Below, piece by piece: positions 44,494-55,868 of a DNA stretch of 64,000 nt. Under the pieces are notes generated by a model, which had not been told where the DNA came from, did not search any database, and saw only the letters and a program-made list of their open reading frames with translations. Within the stretch, counting starts at the first letter, position 1. Each line of letters begins with the position of its first letter. A program made the position numbers and the translations under genes. Origin of the DNA: Aspidapion aeneum (lineage: Eukaryota; Arthropoda; Insecta; Coleoptera; Brentidae); assembly GCA_963576565.1 (NCBI GenBank), contig OY755042.1, forward strand, positions 106,383,314-106,447,313, read 5' to 3'.

Positions 44494-45008
44494 TAGGGAC
44501 TTATTGAAATAAAGCCATGCAATAATAGTGTCAGGCAGTATTTTGACAGATTTACATTAGTCTGACAGTTGATCTTTCAAAATTGACATATCAAAGTCGA
44601 ATTTAAAACTAAGTCGTTTATTTATCTATAATTAAAGTCGACAGTATTTATTTCGTTTCGTATAGCAGTGGCGTAGCGTGGGGAAGCGCGGGGGTTTGTC
44701 GACCCCCCCCCCCCCCGCCCCGAGGGTACTGGCGCCCCATGGGTGTCCGAAGCGCCCCTTTATTAACTAGCAGGCAAATTGAGAGGGCGGCAAAGAAAAG
44801 TAAATGATGACCTTTTTTTTTTTGACGCAAGATTTTTGATGGGCGCCCTTTTAAGCTGTCGGCCCCTCGCCCCTTCAGGCACGCTACGCTGCTGTCGTAT
44901 AGTAAACAATATCCTTATGTTGAAAGATTAGCTATCATATTACACTGCAAAACTGTCAAAATACGACCTGATCCTATTATTTCATGGCTTTGTTCCAATA
45001 AATCCCTA
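44494..45008. mobile_element. Tc1/mariner-type MITE containing a nested hAT MITE
   Basis: The ends GGGACTTATTGAAATAAAGC and (reverse complement of the right end) GGGATTTATTGGAACAAAGC are flanked by TA at 44494-44495 and 45007-45008. The arms extend through CCATG, AATAATAG and TATTTTGACAG. Related sequence is at 54590-54920. The hAT MITE 44666-44894 sits inside. Confidence 0.8.
44666..44894. mobile_element. hAT-type MITE with perfect 8-bp TSD
   Basis: TCGTATAG at 44658-44665 recurs at 44895-44902. Starts CAGTGGCGTAGCGTG and ends CACGCTACGCTGCTG. The interior carries a 14-C run and GGCGCCCC words. Same end-class as the MITE at 9155-9373. Confidence 0.9.
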
Positions 45009-45578
45009 TTGACAACTAGGATTTTGTTATTTGTCATTGTAGGTACTGCTCTCGAAAGATAACGTAAATTCTATCTGGGTGGTTGTATTTTTAACTACAT
45101 AGAGGATATTTTGTACATGCTCTGTAATAGAAATTTCCAAAATAAACATTATTTTGATTTGATTTATTTTCCAATAATAACAGCGTGTTATTTATGAGAG
45201 TAATAAAGCTGGAATGTCAATAAGTAGGTCCACTGCGGTCCGATATTTCAGCTAAAATGTGGTATTATATAGGGTGATTAAAAGGAGAACGTCAGAGACA
45301 AAAAAGCCAGATTTTCGATAAAAAAGCCGGACAAAACCGGTCAGTTTGAAAAACTACCAATATGAAAAACAGGCGCAACTAGCCGAACGATTTGAAAAAA
45401 CAACGAAGCATACAAAATAGGTTGGAGGGGGGTGGGCCTAAGATGCCTCAACACATCTCACGATGAATAAAAAATTTCGAATCCAAATAGAATCAAAATT
45501 TTATATCTAAATAAACAACTAGAATATCAAAAAGAAATAAGTACTCTTCGAAAATATATATATATATATATATTTATA

Positions 45579-45669
<91 letters not shown>

Positions 45670-46305
45670 AATTGCACCCCTAAAAAATATTTATAAAAAA
45701 TATTCAAAAAGAGGCAAAAAAATTAAACTGTTCGCAAAAATATAGAAAATAATTTTTACAATATAAAAAATGATATAAAATTTACAAAAATCGCGGCACC
45801 GACCAAAATTTTTATAATTTTTGAAAAAAATCGATATAAAATTTACAAAAATCGCGGCACCGACCAAAATTTTTATAATTTTTGAAAAAAATCGGGGCGT
45901 AAAAAAAATTGTTGAAAAAAAGTACTAGAACATTTTAAAAAATGGTGCTTAAGTACTTTTACACCACAGAAAAAAGTTTTTGGTAAAATGAAAAGAAAAT
46001 TATATACATATACATTATTCAAATAATAAATGGTGTTAACAATTTTCCGAAAAAATGATACCAAATTTCCGCGCCGGAAATTTTCACGTGAAATGATCAG
46101 CACGCTCCTGATAAATTATACTCATTTCGTTTGTGAGGATAGCTATATTTGAGGTTTGAGGGGGCCTAACAGCCTAAGCCTTCCCTAGTTTGCGTTCCCT
46201 GGACGACCAAAAATAAAAGATCTTTGGTCGCCAAAAAGCCGGACGAAAAAAAAAGCCGAACATGTTCGGCTTCATTCAGATGTAAAACTATAACGACGTT
46301 CGTAC
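45009..46305. other. Intergenic low-complexity region with (AT)n and a short tandem duplication
   Basis: 45553-45664 is an interrupted (AT)n/(TATTTATA)n tract. At 45771-45892 a 61-bp unit with ATCGCGGCACCGACC occurs twice in tandem. AAAAAGCCGGAC-like words occur near 45333 and 46232. No supported gene. Confidence 0.65.
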
Positions 46306-46481
46306 TTAAGGCCTTCACACACACCTCCGTAACATGGTGCATAACGAGTAGCATGGGGCTTTCAACCAATCAGCGATCGAATAGCAGCGACCATAGTTGT
46401 TTTGCATAAGAAAAGTCCATAAGGTTAAACTTCTATGCGCCATGCTATGCGCTATGCATTTTTGTGTGTGCTCGGCTTTAA
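46306..46481. mobile_element. piggyBac-like MITE (TTAA flanks)
   Basis: TTAA at 46306-46309 and 46478-46481 bracket GGCCTTCACACACACC and its approximate inverted partner TTTTTGTGTGTGCTCGGC. 168 bp between the TTAAs, with repeated ATAGCxGCGAC/GCTATGC words, non-coding. Confidence 0.72.
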
Positions 46482-47123
46482 GCGGGGTCTACACATAACG
46501 TTTTGCCTGACGTTTTACTTGATCAGGTAAAACGGATCAGGCAAAACCTTTTGTGTAGACAATAAAACGTACGTTTTGCCTAAACTGAACAGGACTGAAC
46601 GTACCTGTTGAACTGATCGGTAGAGGCTTTGTTTCCGGTAAAACGTCAGTTTTAGCGGCATTTCTTGTGGTAGTACAAAATTTTTAATTTCTTTCGAGTG
46701 CAACTTAGAAGTTGGTATACGAAACGTCCGACATTAGATAAGATAATTTTTTTAGGAAATCAAACAGGTTGTTTATTGTCTTCCTCCACTAATTTTTAAT
46801 TTGTTTTAAACAAATAGTCCCGACATGTTTCGTAAGCAGAAACTTACATCTTCAGGGGACATTACCAAACTAAATCAGCGCAACATTTTGAAAAACTGGT
46901 TAAAAAAATATGTTTAGCTACTGAAACGGTTAAGTCATAGACATCTAAAACAAAAAACATTATTGACAAAAGCAGTGCTTCCTCCATGGTGTATCAAAAA
47001 CTGATCTAAAAACGTACGTTAAAACTATCAAGTGTGTACGCTAGTCTTTCAAATGTCATACTTGACCGTTTTGGCTGACAGGCAGGACGTAAGGTAAAAT
47101 GTTATGTCTAGACCGGGCTTTAG
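46478..47123. mobile_element. Second TTAA-type MITE, sharing a TTAA with its neighbour
   Basis: Begins TTAAGCGGGGTCTACACATA and ends TATGTCTAGACCGGGCTTTA, so the TIR is about 30 bp (AGCSSGGTCTASACATAACRTTTT). The left TTAA is that of the preceding MITE; the right reads TTTA, one base off. AAAACGT/ACGTTTT words fill the interior. Confidence 0.65.
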
Positions 47124-47201
47124 ACTCACGTCGCGCAGTTTTACCACAGGTTACCCCGTGATTCGTGATTTTACGGCGTATCCTCCAATTACCGTGAGTG
47201 C

Positions 47202-48050
47202 CTAAACGCATGTGTGAATAGCGGCGTTCACACGTAGGGTAAAGTCCAAGGTCTTCATACTACAACACAGGTCACTTACAGAATTTGAAAGGTCATTGAA
47301 CCTGAAAAAATTTGGTTTTTTGCATAGCCCCATAAAAGCCAGCTGATACCTTGCTAAGCTGGGCAATTTGGTTAAATCAACATTTCGCACCTGTTGAATC
47401 GCAGGAATAATATGGTCCTGCAACATAGTTAAATAATTTCTCCCTCGTAAATTACCATTGATGAAAAAAGGACCAATGATATTGTCACCCGAAATCTCAG
47501 TCCAGACATTAAGTTTTTGAGGATACTGTGTCTGCTCTGCAGCATGCAAATGTTTATTTTTCCTTGAAGCGTAACGAACAACGGAGGGATTGTGACGGTC
47601 ATGAATTAAAAACGAACTTTCTTCTGTAAAACAAATTCATACTGACTCGCTTTTTTAATTATGGTGTTACAAAACTCCATTCTTCGGAACTGATAATCTG
47701 ATAAAATTTCTTGCGTTTTCTTTACATGCAAACTCAGGTACCCATGTTGTTTCAAAATGTTTCGGAAGGTTAAGCGTCAAATATCATCTCCCTCATTATT
47801 GGCAATTGTCTTACTGGAACAGTGAGACAAAGCTTCTGCTGCGGCACAAATCATATAGTTTCGCGCCGTTCCCTTTCCTCTCCCATTTCACGAACAGGAA
47901 GTGCTTCTCCATCCTGCATTTCTGGCAATAATTGACACATCCTGTTTGTTCAAAATGAGTCACTATTTTTTGGATAGTGCTACGGCTTGGAATAACGCGA
48001 CAACAATTAAATTTGCCATATCTTGCCAGCTATTTCCCCTGAAATACTAT
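47202..48050 (-). pseudogene. Tc1/mariner-superfamily transposase, degraded
   Basis: The minus strand encodes FTEESSFLIHDRHNPSVVRY, HAAEQTQYPQKLNVWTEISG, DNIIGPFFINGNLRGRNYLT and HIIPAIQQV, the catalytic-core layout of insect IS630/mariner-like transposases (F(S/T)DE..F, then NVWxGIxGDxIIGPFF). The first catalytic Asp position reads Glu-Glu. The second Asp block is shifted or deleted, and the upstream DNA-binding half at 47640-48050 is broken by frameshifts. Not functional. Confidence 0.75.
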
Positions 48051-48429
48051 TGAACCATCTGTACTTTCGCTAAATGTAATTCGCGGCTGAGCTAGAATTT
48101 GCGTGAAAGGCAAATACCCACTTCTCAGCTGTTTCACTGCACACGACGGATTGACGAAAAACTTCGTAAAGACGAGAGGTCACGATGTATTCCCCTACTT
48201 TTCCACTAGCCCGAATATGGGTCTAAAACAGCGAAAAATATTTCAGGACACCGCCCAAAATATATATTTCACTCGTTTACTTCTCTCTTACACACATTAA
48301 GCTCAGCAAGCGCTCTATGAAAGCTGTTAATCATGCTGTATATCGTTAACGTAAAACCCTAATCTCTCAAAATTAAACATAAATCGGTATTTATAGTTCA
48401 ATATGGGCAAGCGGAAATCAACGTCGGTA
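48051..48429. other. Intergenic, no gene recognised
   Basis: A 65-codon frame at 48103-48300 has no recognisable content; probably further transposase-flank sequence. Confidence 0.4.
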
Positions 48430-51400
48430 TGTAGGGGAGGGCGGGGCAAAATAAGCGGGTTGGGCAAGAGACCTGTCTGCTACTCATCAACTAATAATCA
48501 CTAAAAAACAAATAATTACAGAAATATGTTATTTAGCGTCAGTAAGTTCACACATGAGAGTTTGAAAAAGATCCGCATGGTAGTATTACAGTAGCCAGGT
48601 TTGTGGTACAATTTAGTCTCATTTGAAACCTGTCAGGTGATTGTCTTAACAACAATGAAAATTTTAAAAAAATTTTAATTGATATAGTCGAGTATAAATT
48701 TGGTTTTGAAACTTAAAACTGTGTTTTCCTTTACTTTTTAATTACTTAAATAAAAAAAATTGCATGGTGGGGCAAATGTCAAATGGGAAGCAAGATGGAT
48801 AGGCATTTTTCACAAGCACTCCTTAAAAATCGCGTAAAAAAAGATACAGTACCAAACCAAAAAAACCTGCTGTAAAAAAGTTAAACAATAAATATTTTAA
48901 ACGGTAAATAAAATAAGGTGGGAACATCCATTAGCGAAATCCAATTCAAACAATTAGTAATCATATTTATAACAAAAGGGTGTGCTAAATGTATTAAATG
49001 CCAAAGATGGGTCCACATGTGCAGGAGAAGAAGAAGACAATGAAGTGGATCATATTTGTGATTACTATAAATATGAGGTTACTTTTAGTGTCTCCCCATC
49101 TTGCCCCACACTAAAGCATTTCTTGCCCCATAGGTGGGGTAAAATGGGTCTTTTGCATTATTTTGTTTTGATTTTATGAAAATGTATTTATCCTTTTATA
49201 TTTATTATTAATAAAAAAGTAAGTTGTCGGATCTATGCAAATTCAATGAAAAAACCTATTCAAAATAATTTTCTATTTAAATGTAGGTAAACCTTAGGGT
49301 GCCCATCTTGCCCCACCTTCCCCTAATTAAAGCTATGAGCTGCCTACGGGCAATGGTAGGAATTTATAGCAAACCGATTTACAAAATCGATACCATACGG
49401 TAATATAAAAGCTTATCCCGTATTTATGAATGTGTCTATCAGTTTGCTGATAAACCACGCTTCCATGAAACTTAGAACGTTATGGTAATTATAGTTGGGA
49501 ATTTGAGTTAAAATACCAATAACCCATATTGCGAGTAAACTTCGATTTCTTAAATCGATATAGTTTGGAATCAGAGTTAAAAACGAATTGCCTTATGCAT
49601 AAGTTTTATTTGATGTTGGGAAATCTTAAAGACGATGAATTTCTACAAGATTTCGCCAAGAATATTATGTTACAAACCAAACTAACGAATTTGGTAAAGA
49701 ATTCGACTGCATTAAAAAAAACTATACAAAACTAACCTTAAAAAATAAAGGTAACATTTAAGAACGGCGACCGTAAGTACCGGGCGCCGTTACCGTAAAT
49801 AACAAAAAAGCAGCGAGAAGCTGCTAATCCGTAGACTCAATAATAACAATAACGGTAACAAAGTGTATAATACGTGACCCAAAATGTCTCTAATTAGTAA
49901 TCATGCCACCTGTCTTTATAACAAAAGGGTAAGTTAAATCTATTAAATGGCAAAGATTGGTCCATTTGTGCAGGAGTAGAAGAGGAAGACGATGAAATGA
50001 TCACATTTGTGATTACTATAAATATGAGGAACCTTTAGTATCTGCCCATCTTGCCCTATAGGTGGACAAAATGTGTTTCTTTGTATTAAGTAAAGTTTTT
50101 TTTAATTTTATGTAACGTATTTATCGTTTAGGATATTTTTATATTTATTAGTAATGAAAAAATTTGTCGAGTTTATGCAAATCCAGTAATAAAACCTATT
50201 CAAAATAGTTTTGTATTTAAACGTAGCTAAACCTGAGGGTGTCTATCTTGCCCCACCTTCCCCTTATTAAATCTATGAGCTGCCTACAGGCAATGGTAGG
50301 CATTCATAGCAAACCGATTTACAAAATCGATACCATCGGGTAATATACAAGCTTATCCCGTATTTATGAATGTGTCTATCAGTTTGCTGATAAACCACGC
50401 TTCCATGAAACTTAGAACGTTATGGTAATTATAGTTGGGAATTTGAGTTAAAATACCAATAACCCATATTGCGAGTAAACCTCGAATTCTTAAATCGATA
50501 TAGTTTGGAATCAGAGTAAAAACGCGAATTGTCCCATGCATAAGTTTTATTTGATGTTGGGAAATCTTAAAGACGATGAAGTTCTACAAGATTTCGCCAA
50601 GAATATTATGTTACAAAGCAAACTAACGAATTTGGTAAATAATTCGACTGCATTAAAAAAAAATACAAAACTAACCTTAAGAAATAAAGGTAACATTTAA
50701 GAATGGCCACCGTAAGTACCGGGCCCCGTTACCGTAAATAACAAAAAAGCAGCGAGAAGCTGTTAATCCGTAGACTCAGTAATAACAATAACGGTAACAA
50801 AGTGTAAAATACGTGATCCAAAATGTCTCTAATTAGTAATCATGCCGCCTCTTTATAACAAGAGGGTAAGTTAAATGTATTAAATGGCAAAGATGGGTCC
50901 ATTTGTGCAGGAGAAGAGGAAGACGATGAAGTGATCACATTTGTGATTACTATAAATATAAGGAACTTTTAGTATCTGCCCATCTTGCCCCATAGGTGGG
51001 AAAAATGGGTTTCTTTGTATTAAGTAAAGTTTTTTTTAAATTTTATGTAACGTATTTATCTTTTAGGATGTTTTTATATTTATTATTAATGAAAAAAGTT
51101 GTCGAGTTTATGGAAATCCAGTAATAAAACCTATTCAAAATAGTTTTGTATTTAAACGTAGTTAAACCTTAGGGTGTCCATCTTGCCCCACCTTCCCCTA
51201 ATTAAAGCTATGAGCTGCCTACGGGCAATGGTAGGAATTTATAGCAAACCGATTTACAAAATCGATACCATCGGGTAATATAAAAGCTTATCCCGTATTT
51301 ATGAATGTGTCTATCAGTTTGCTGATAAACCACGCTTCCATGAAACTTAGAACGTTATGGTAATTATAGTTGGGAATTTGAGTTAAAATACCAATAACCC

Positions 51401-53390
51401 ATATTGCGAGTAAACCTCGATTTCTTATAACGATATAGTTTGGAATCAGAGTTAAAAAGCGAATTGCCCCATGCATAAGTTTTATTTGATGTTAAGAAAT
51501 CTTAAAGACGATGAAGTTCTACAAGATTTCGCCAAAAATATTATGTTACAAAGCAAACTAACGAATTTGGTAAACAATTCGACTGCATTAAAAAAAATAT
51601 ACAAAACTAACCTTAAAAAATAAAGGTAACATTAAAGAATGGCCACCGTAAGTACCGGGCCCCGTTACCGTAAATAACAAAAAAGCAGCGAGAAGCTGCT
51701 AATCCGTAGACTCAATAATAACAATAACGGTAACAAAGTGTAAAATACGTGACCCAAAATGTCTCTAATTGGTAATCATACCACCTGTCTTTATAACAAA
51801 AGGGTAAGTTATATGTATTAAATGGCAAAGATGGGTCCATTTGTGCAGGAGAAGCGGAAGACGATGAAGTGATCACATTTGTGATTAATATAAATATAAG
51901 GAACTTTTAGTATCTGCCCATCTTGCCCCATAGGTGGGGAAAATGGGTTTCTTTGTACTAAGTAAAGTTTTGTTTAATTTTATGTAACGTATTTACCCTT
52001 TAGGATATTTTTATCTTTATTATTAATGAAAAAAGTTGTCGAGTTTATGCAAATCCAGTAATAAAACCTTTTCAAAATAGTTTTGTATTTAAATGTAGTT
52101 AAACCTTAGGGTGTCCATTTTGCCCCACCCTCTAATTAAAGCTATGAGCTGCCTACGTGCAATGGTAGGAATTCATAGCAAACCGATTTACAAAATCGAT
52201 ACCATCGGGTAATATACAAGCTTATCCCGTATTTATGAATGTGTCTATCAGTTTGCTGATAAACCACGCTTCCATGAAACTTAGAACATTATGGTAATTA
52301 CATTTGGGAATTGGAGTTAAAATACCAATAACCCATATTGCGAGTAAATCTCGATTTCTTATAACGATATAGTTTGGAATCAGAGTAAAAACGCGAATTG
52401 CCCCATGAATAAGTTTTATTTGATGTTGGGAAATCTTAAAGACGATGAAGTTCTACAAGACTTCTCCAATAATATTATGTTATAAACCAAACTAACGAAT
52501 TTGGTAAAGAATTCGACTGCATTAAAAAAAAACTATACAAAACTAACCTTAAAAAATAAAGGTAACATTAAAGAACGGCGACCGTAAGTACCGGGCGCCG
52601 TTACCGTAAATAACAAAAAAGCAGCGAGAAGCTGCTAATCCGTAGACTCAATAATAACAATAACGGTAACAAAGTGTAAAATACGTGACCCAAAATGTCT
52701 CTAATTGGTAATCATGCCACCTGTCTGTATAACAAAAGGGTAAGTTAAATGTATTAAATGGCAGAGATGGGTCCATTTGTGCAGGAGAAGAAGAGAAAGA
52801 CGATGAAGTGATCACATTTGTGATTACTATAAATATAAGGAACCTTTAGTATCTGCCCATCTTGCCCCATGGGTGGGAAAAATGGGTTTCTTTGTGTTAT
52901 TTATCCTTTAGGATGTTTTTATATTTATTATTAATGAAAAAAGTTGTCGAGTTTATGCAAATCCAGTAATAAAACCTATTCAAAATAGTTTTGTATTTAA
53001 ACGTAGTTAAACCTTAGGGTGTCCATCTTGCCCCACCTTTCCCTATTTAAAGCTATGAGCTGCCTACGTGCAATGGTAGGAATTCATAGCAAACCGATTT
53101 ACAAAATCGATACCATCGGGTAATATACAAGCTTATCCCGTATTTATGAATGTGTCTATCAGTTTGCTGATAAACCACGCTTCCATGAAACTTAGAACGT
53201 TATGGTAATTATAGTTGGGAATTTGAGTTAAAATACCAATAACCCATATTGCGAGTAAACCTCGATTTCTTGAATCGATATAGTTTGGAATCAGAGTTAA
53301 AAAACGAATTGCCTCATCCATAAATTTTATTTGATGTTGGGGAATTATAAAGACGTTAAAATTCTACAAGATTTCGCTAAGGAAACGAGT
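48430..53390 (+). repeat. Tandem array, about 0.93-kb unit, roughly five copies
   Basis: The landmark RGCTATGAGCTGCCTAC occurs at 49331, 50271, 51206, 52140 and 53051 (spacings about 940, 935, 934 and 911). Each unit contains AGGGTGTCCATCTTGCCCCA, ACCGATTTACAAAATCGATA (a palindrome), GCTTCCATGAAACTTAGAAC, GGTAACAxxxAAGAA, GCAGCGAGAAGCTGCTAATC and GGTCCATTTGTGCAGGAG. A diverged partial unit fills 48430-49330, and the array breaks off near 53390. A 62-codon minus-strand frame recurs in three units but is broken in others, so the repeat is not evidently coding. Confidence 0.92.
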
Positions 53391-53393
53391 CTG

Positions 53394-53500
53394 TTCCATC
53401 ATCCCGTTCGACAGTCATAAAACCGTCCGAAAAATCCCAATGCGCGCGCAATGCAGTACGAGTACTGTTTTAAAACGGTTTTGGTTTGATGGAACGAACA
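53394..53500. repeat. Snap-back repeat
   Basis: GTTCCATCATCCCGTTCGAC and ATAAAACCG are mirrored by CGGTTTTGGTTTGATGGAAC. The left half (CCGTTCGACAxTCATAAAAxC, GTCCGAAA) also occurs at 60610-60660. Confidence 0.6.
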
Positions 53501-54589
53501 AATAACTGTCCAAAAAAATATTGCTGTTGGTGTAGTGATCGATTTGCTTAAGTCATGTGATCATATGCAAGAGAGTTAAGTGGAAAGTCACGTTACTAAA
53601 AGAAATGGTAGGTTTTCGGCGTCTCGCGTAAAGGTAGATCGAAGGCAATGTGGGACTTCGAGAGCTCTAAATTAAAGTGGCACACAGAAAAAAGAGATTT
53701 GTGAATTGCTTTGCAAAACTGCTTATTGAATGAAAATTTTATTTAAAAAAATTAAGACCACACTAGTTTTATTTATTACCCATTTTTTATAAAATTACAT
53801 AAGATTATCAGAATTTTTTAATTTTAGTTCTTTGAACTAATTTAATTTATATTTACAAACTATAAACTACTACAGACTGCCTAAGAAACTAAATATACCA
53901 AAAATTTAAATGAACTTGCATGAGAACATATTTTTGGGCGAAACTAGTAATGTCAAGTTTTATGTGAAATTTATATATTTATTTATTTGTATTTTGTAAT
54001 TTTAATTTTACAAAATATTTGTGAAAATACCTACACTTTATAGAAAGCCTCAATATTCACAAAGTATTTGTGATTTTATTCATTTCTAGGAAACATAGTT
54101 AGTGATATTTAAGAACCGTATAGTTTTTGCAAAGTCAGTTGAACAAAGATAAAAGCCGACCATCGGCATATCCTTTAAAGAAAGTGACATGGGCGGCGGT
54201 AGATATACTCATAAAAATTATTTCATTTAATTATGGCGTAAACTAAAGAAATAAAAATAGATAATAAAACTTTCTATTCCTACACCTACAGAAACGACAC
54301 TGATTTATTTTCTAACTCTGCATACTGCCGACTAAAAGGGTCCCGAAAAGAACACCTAAAAATAATTAAAAGCGCATCTCAAAAAAATCTGCCAATCAGG
54401 TGCCGTCTATCCACCTGAGCTCGGTCGGTCGGAAAACAAATACTGTGTGGTTGGATCGCAAAGAGGCGCGCGCCTTTTCTCTGTCGGTAGGGTTGAAATT
54501 ATACCAGAAAGATTTTACATAAATTTGGATCACTTTTGAAGGGCAGAATGAAGCAAAATTTTATAAAATCGATAGAACCCCGTATTAGG
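53501..54589. other. Intergenic, no gene recognised
   Basis: Mostly AT-rich; a GC-richer patch at 54400-54490. No ORF or repeat I can name. Confidence 0.5.
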
Positions 54590-54920
54590 AGTTATTCAAG
54601 TAACTTTGCAAAAACTATACCATCCAATTTAAACTAAGTCGTTTATTTTCCAATAATAAAGAAGGCAGAATTTGTTCTGTATAATATAGTAATCAAACGC
54701 CGGCGCTGTATATTAAAATAGCACAGGTGATCTTACAATGTGAGGGTGTCAAAATACTGCCTTTCGCTATTATAGCCTGGGTTTATTGCAATAAGTTCCT
54801 ATTAACGAAAATTCAGATTGTCATTCATCACTTAAGAAATAAACCAATGTACTGTAGAAGTTTTTTTGTTGTTTTAAATAATTATTATTATGCTATTGCA
54901 GTTTATTTATTTTACTGAAC
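54590..54920 (+). repeat. Relative of the 44494-45008 MITE
   Basis: Shares AACTAAGTCGTTTATTT, an AATAGTAATC/ATAGTAAAC-like stretch, TCAAAATAC, CTATTATAxCxTGGxTTTxTT and AATAAxTxCCTATT in the same order, without the nested hAT MITE. Ends diverged. Confidence 0.55.
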
Positions 54921-55868
54921 AATTTAATGAAAACAGCGGGGTGTTGAAAAGACAAATTGGCATGGACAAGGCTTTTATGAACGTGCAAATGCACATTTCC
55001 GATCGGCACATTTTGATAAAATCAATATTAGCTTTGATCTTTGGATAGAGCGTAAAGCATGGAAACGCCATTGTCATAACTGAGCCAGTTATATGATTCT
55101 TTTTCTTAATTAAAATCAATTAAATTTATACAAAGTAACTGGAACGGCCACGGGTATACATTACGTATATGGGACACTGGGGCAAAATTTAAAGAGTATT
55201 TTTAGAGTGAGAACATACATGAATGGTAACCATTGCAACCTTTCTCTCTCTAGTTCTATCCATCGGTGGTATTCTGTCAACTTAATACTTCAAAGAGATT
55301 GTCATTTGTGATTTGTCATTAAAGTGTTTGTCAGTGGTTGTCAGTATCTTTGAAATTGTTTTTGTTGAACAAAAATAAAAAATGGGAACACGATGAGTTA
55401 CATGTAAAAATGTTTTATAGGAGTGAAAAGCCGATTTGCTATTTAAAGTACGTAGCTTTGAATATTTAAAAAACTTTATTAGTTCCTAATCGTAATAAAA
55501 ATCCAGTTATAGATTAAAAATCAAACGTCCGCGAACTTTTAAATCCACAGAATATCATCAAAGAGTAAAGTAAAAAAGGAAAGGTAGCACCTCTTGCGCA
55601 GCATGCTCTCTCTACAAATTATATCCAATATTTTTGCCTCACTTTCATTGATTAAAATATCGTAGGTATCGTATCGTATTTATTAAAGACCCTGTATGTA
55701 TTAAAGACCGAACAGAACCGAACCGAACCGAACCCAAGGTTTTTATACTTTTACACAGGTTAAAGGATTTGAAATGTCATACAAAACCTAACCTGACTGG
55801 CCAACTGGAATCGTATTAAAAAATCTACGTCACCTGGTTGCCTTATTACCTTATTATTTGTTTTATGG
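54921..55868. other. Intergenic, no gene recognised
   Basis: A small CCGAACCGAA tandem at 55710-55735; otherwise no supported feature. Confidence 0.5.

Noticed and set aside
50353..50541. 62-codon minus-strand frame recurring at 51288 and 53133
   Set aside because: Repeats because the 0.93-kb unit repeats; broken in other units, no start context or domain.
48430..53390. CRISPR-like reading of the tandem arrays
   Set aside because: Units are 0.93 kb (or 170 bp at 55869) without spacer structure, in an insect genome.
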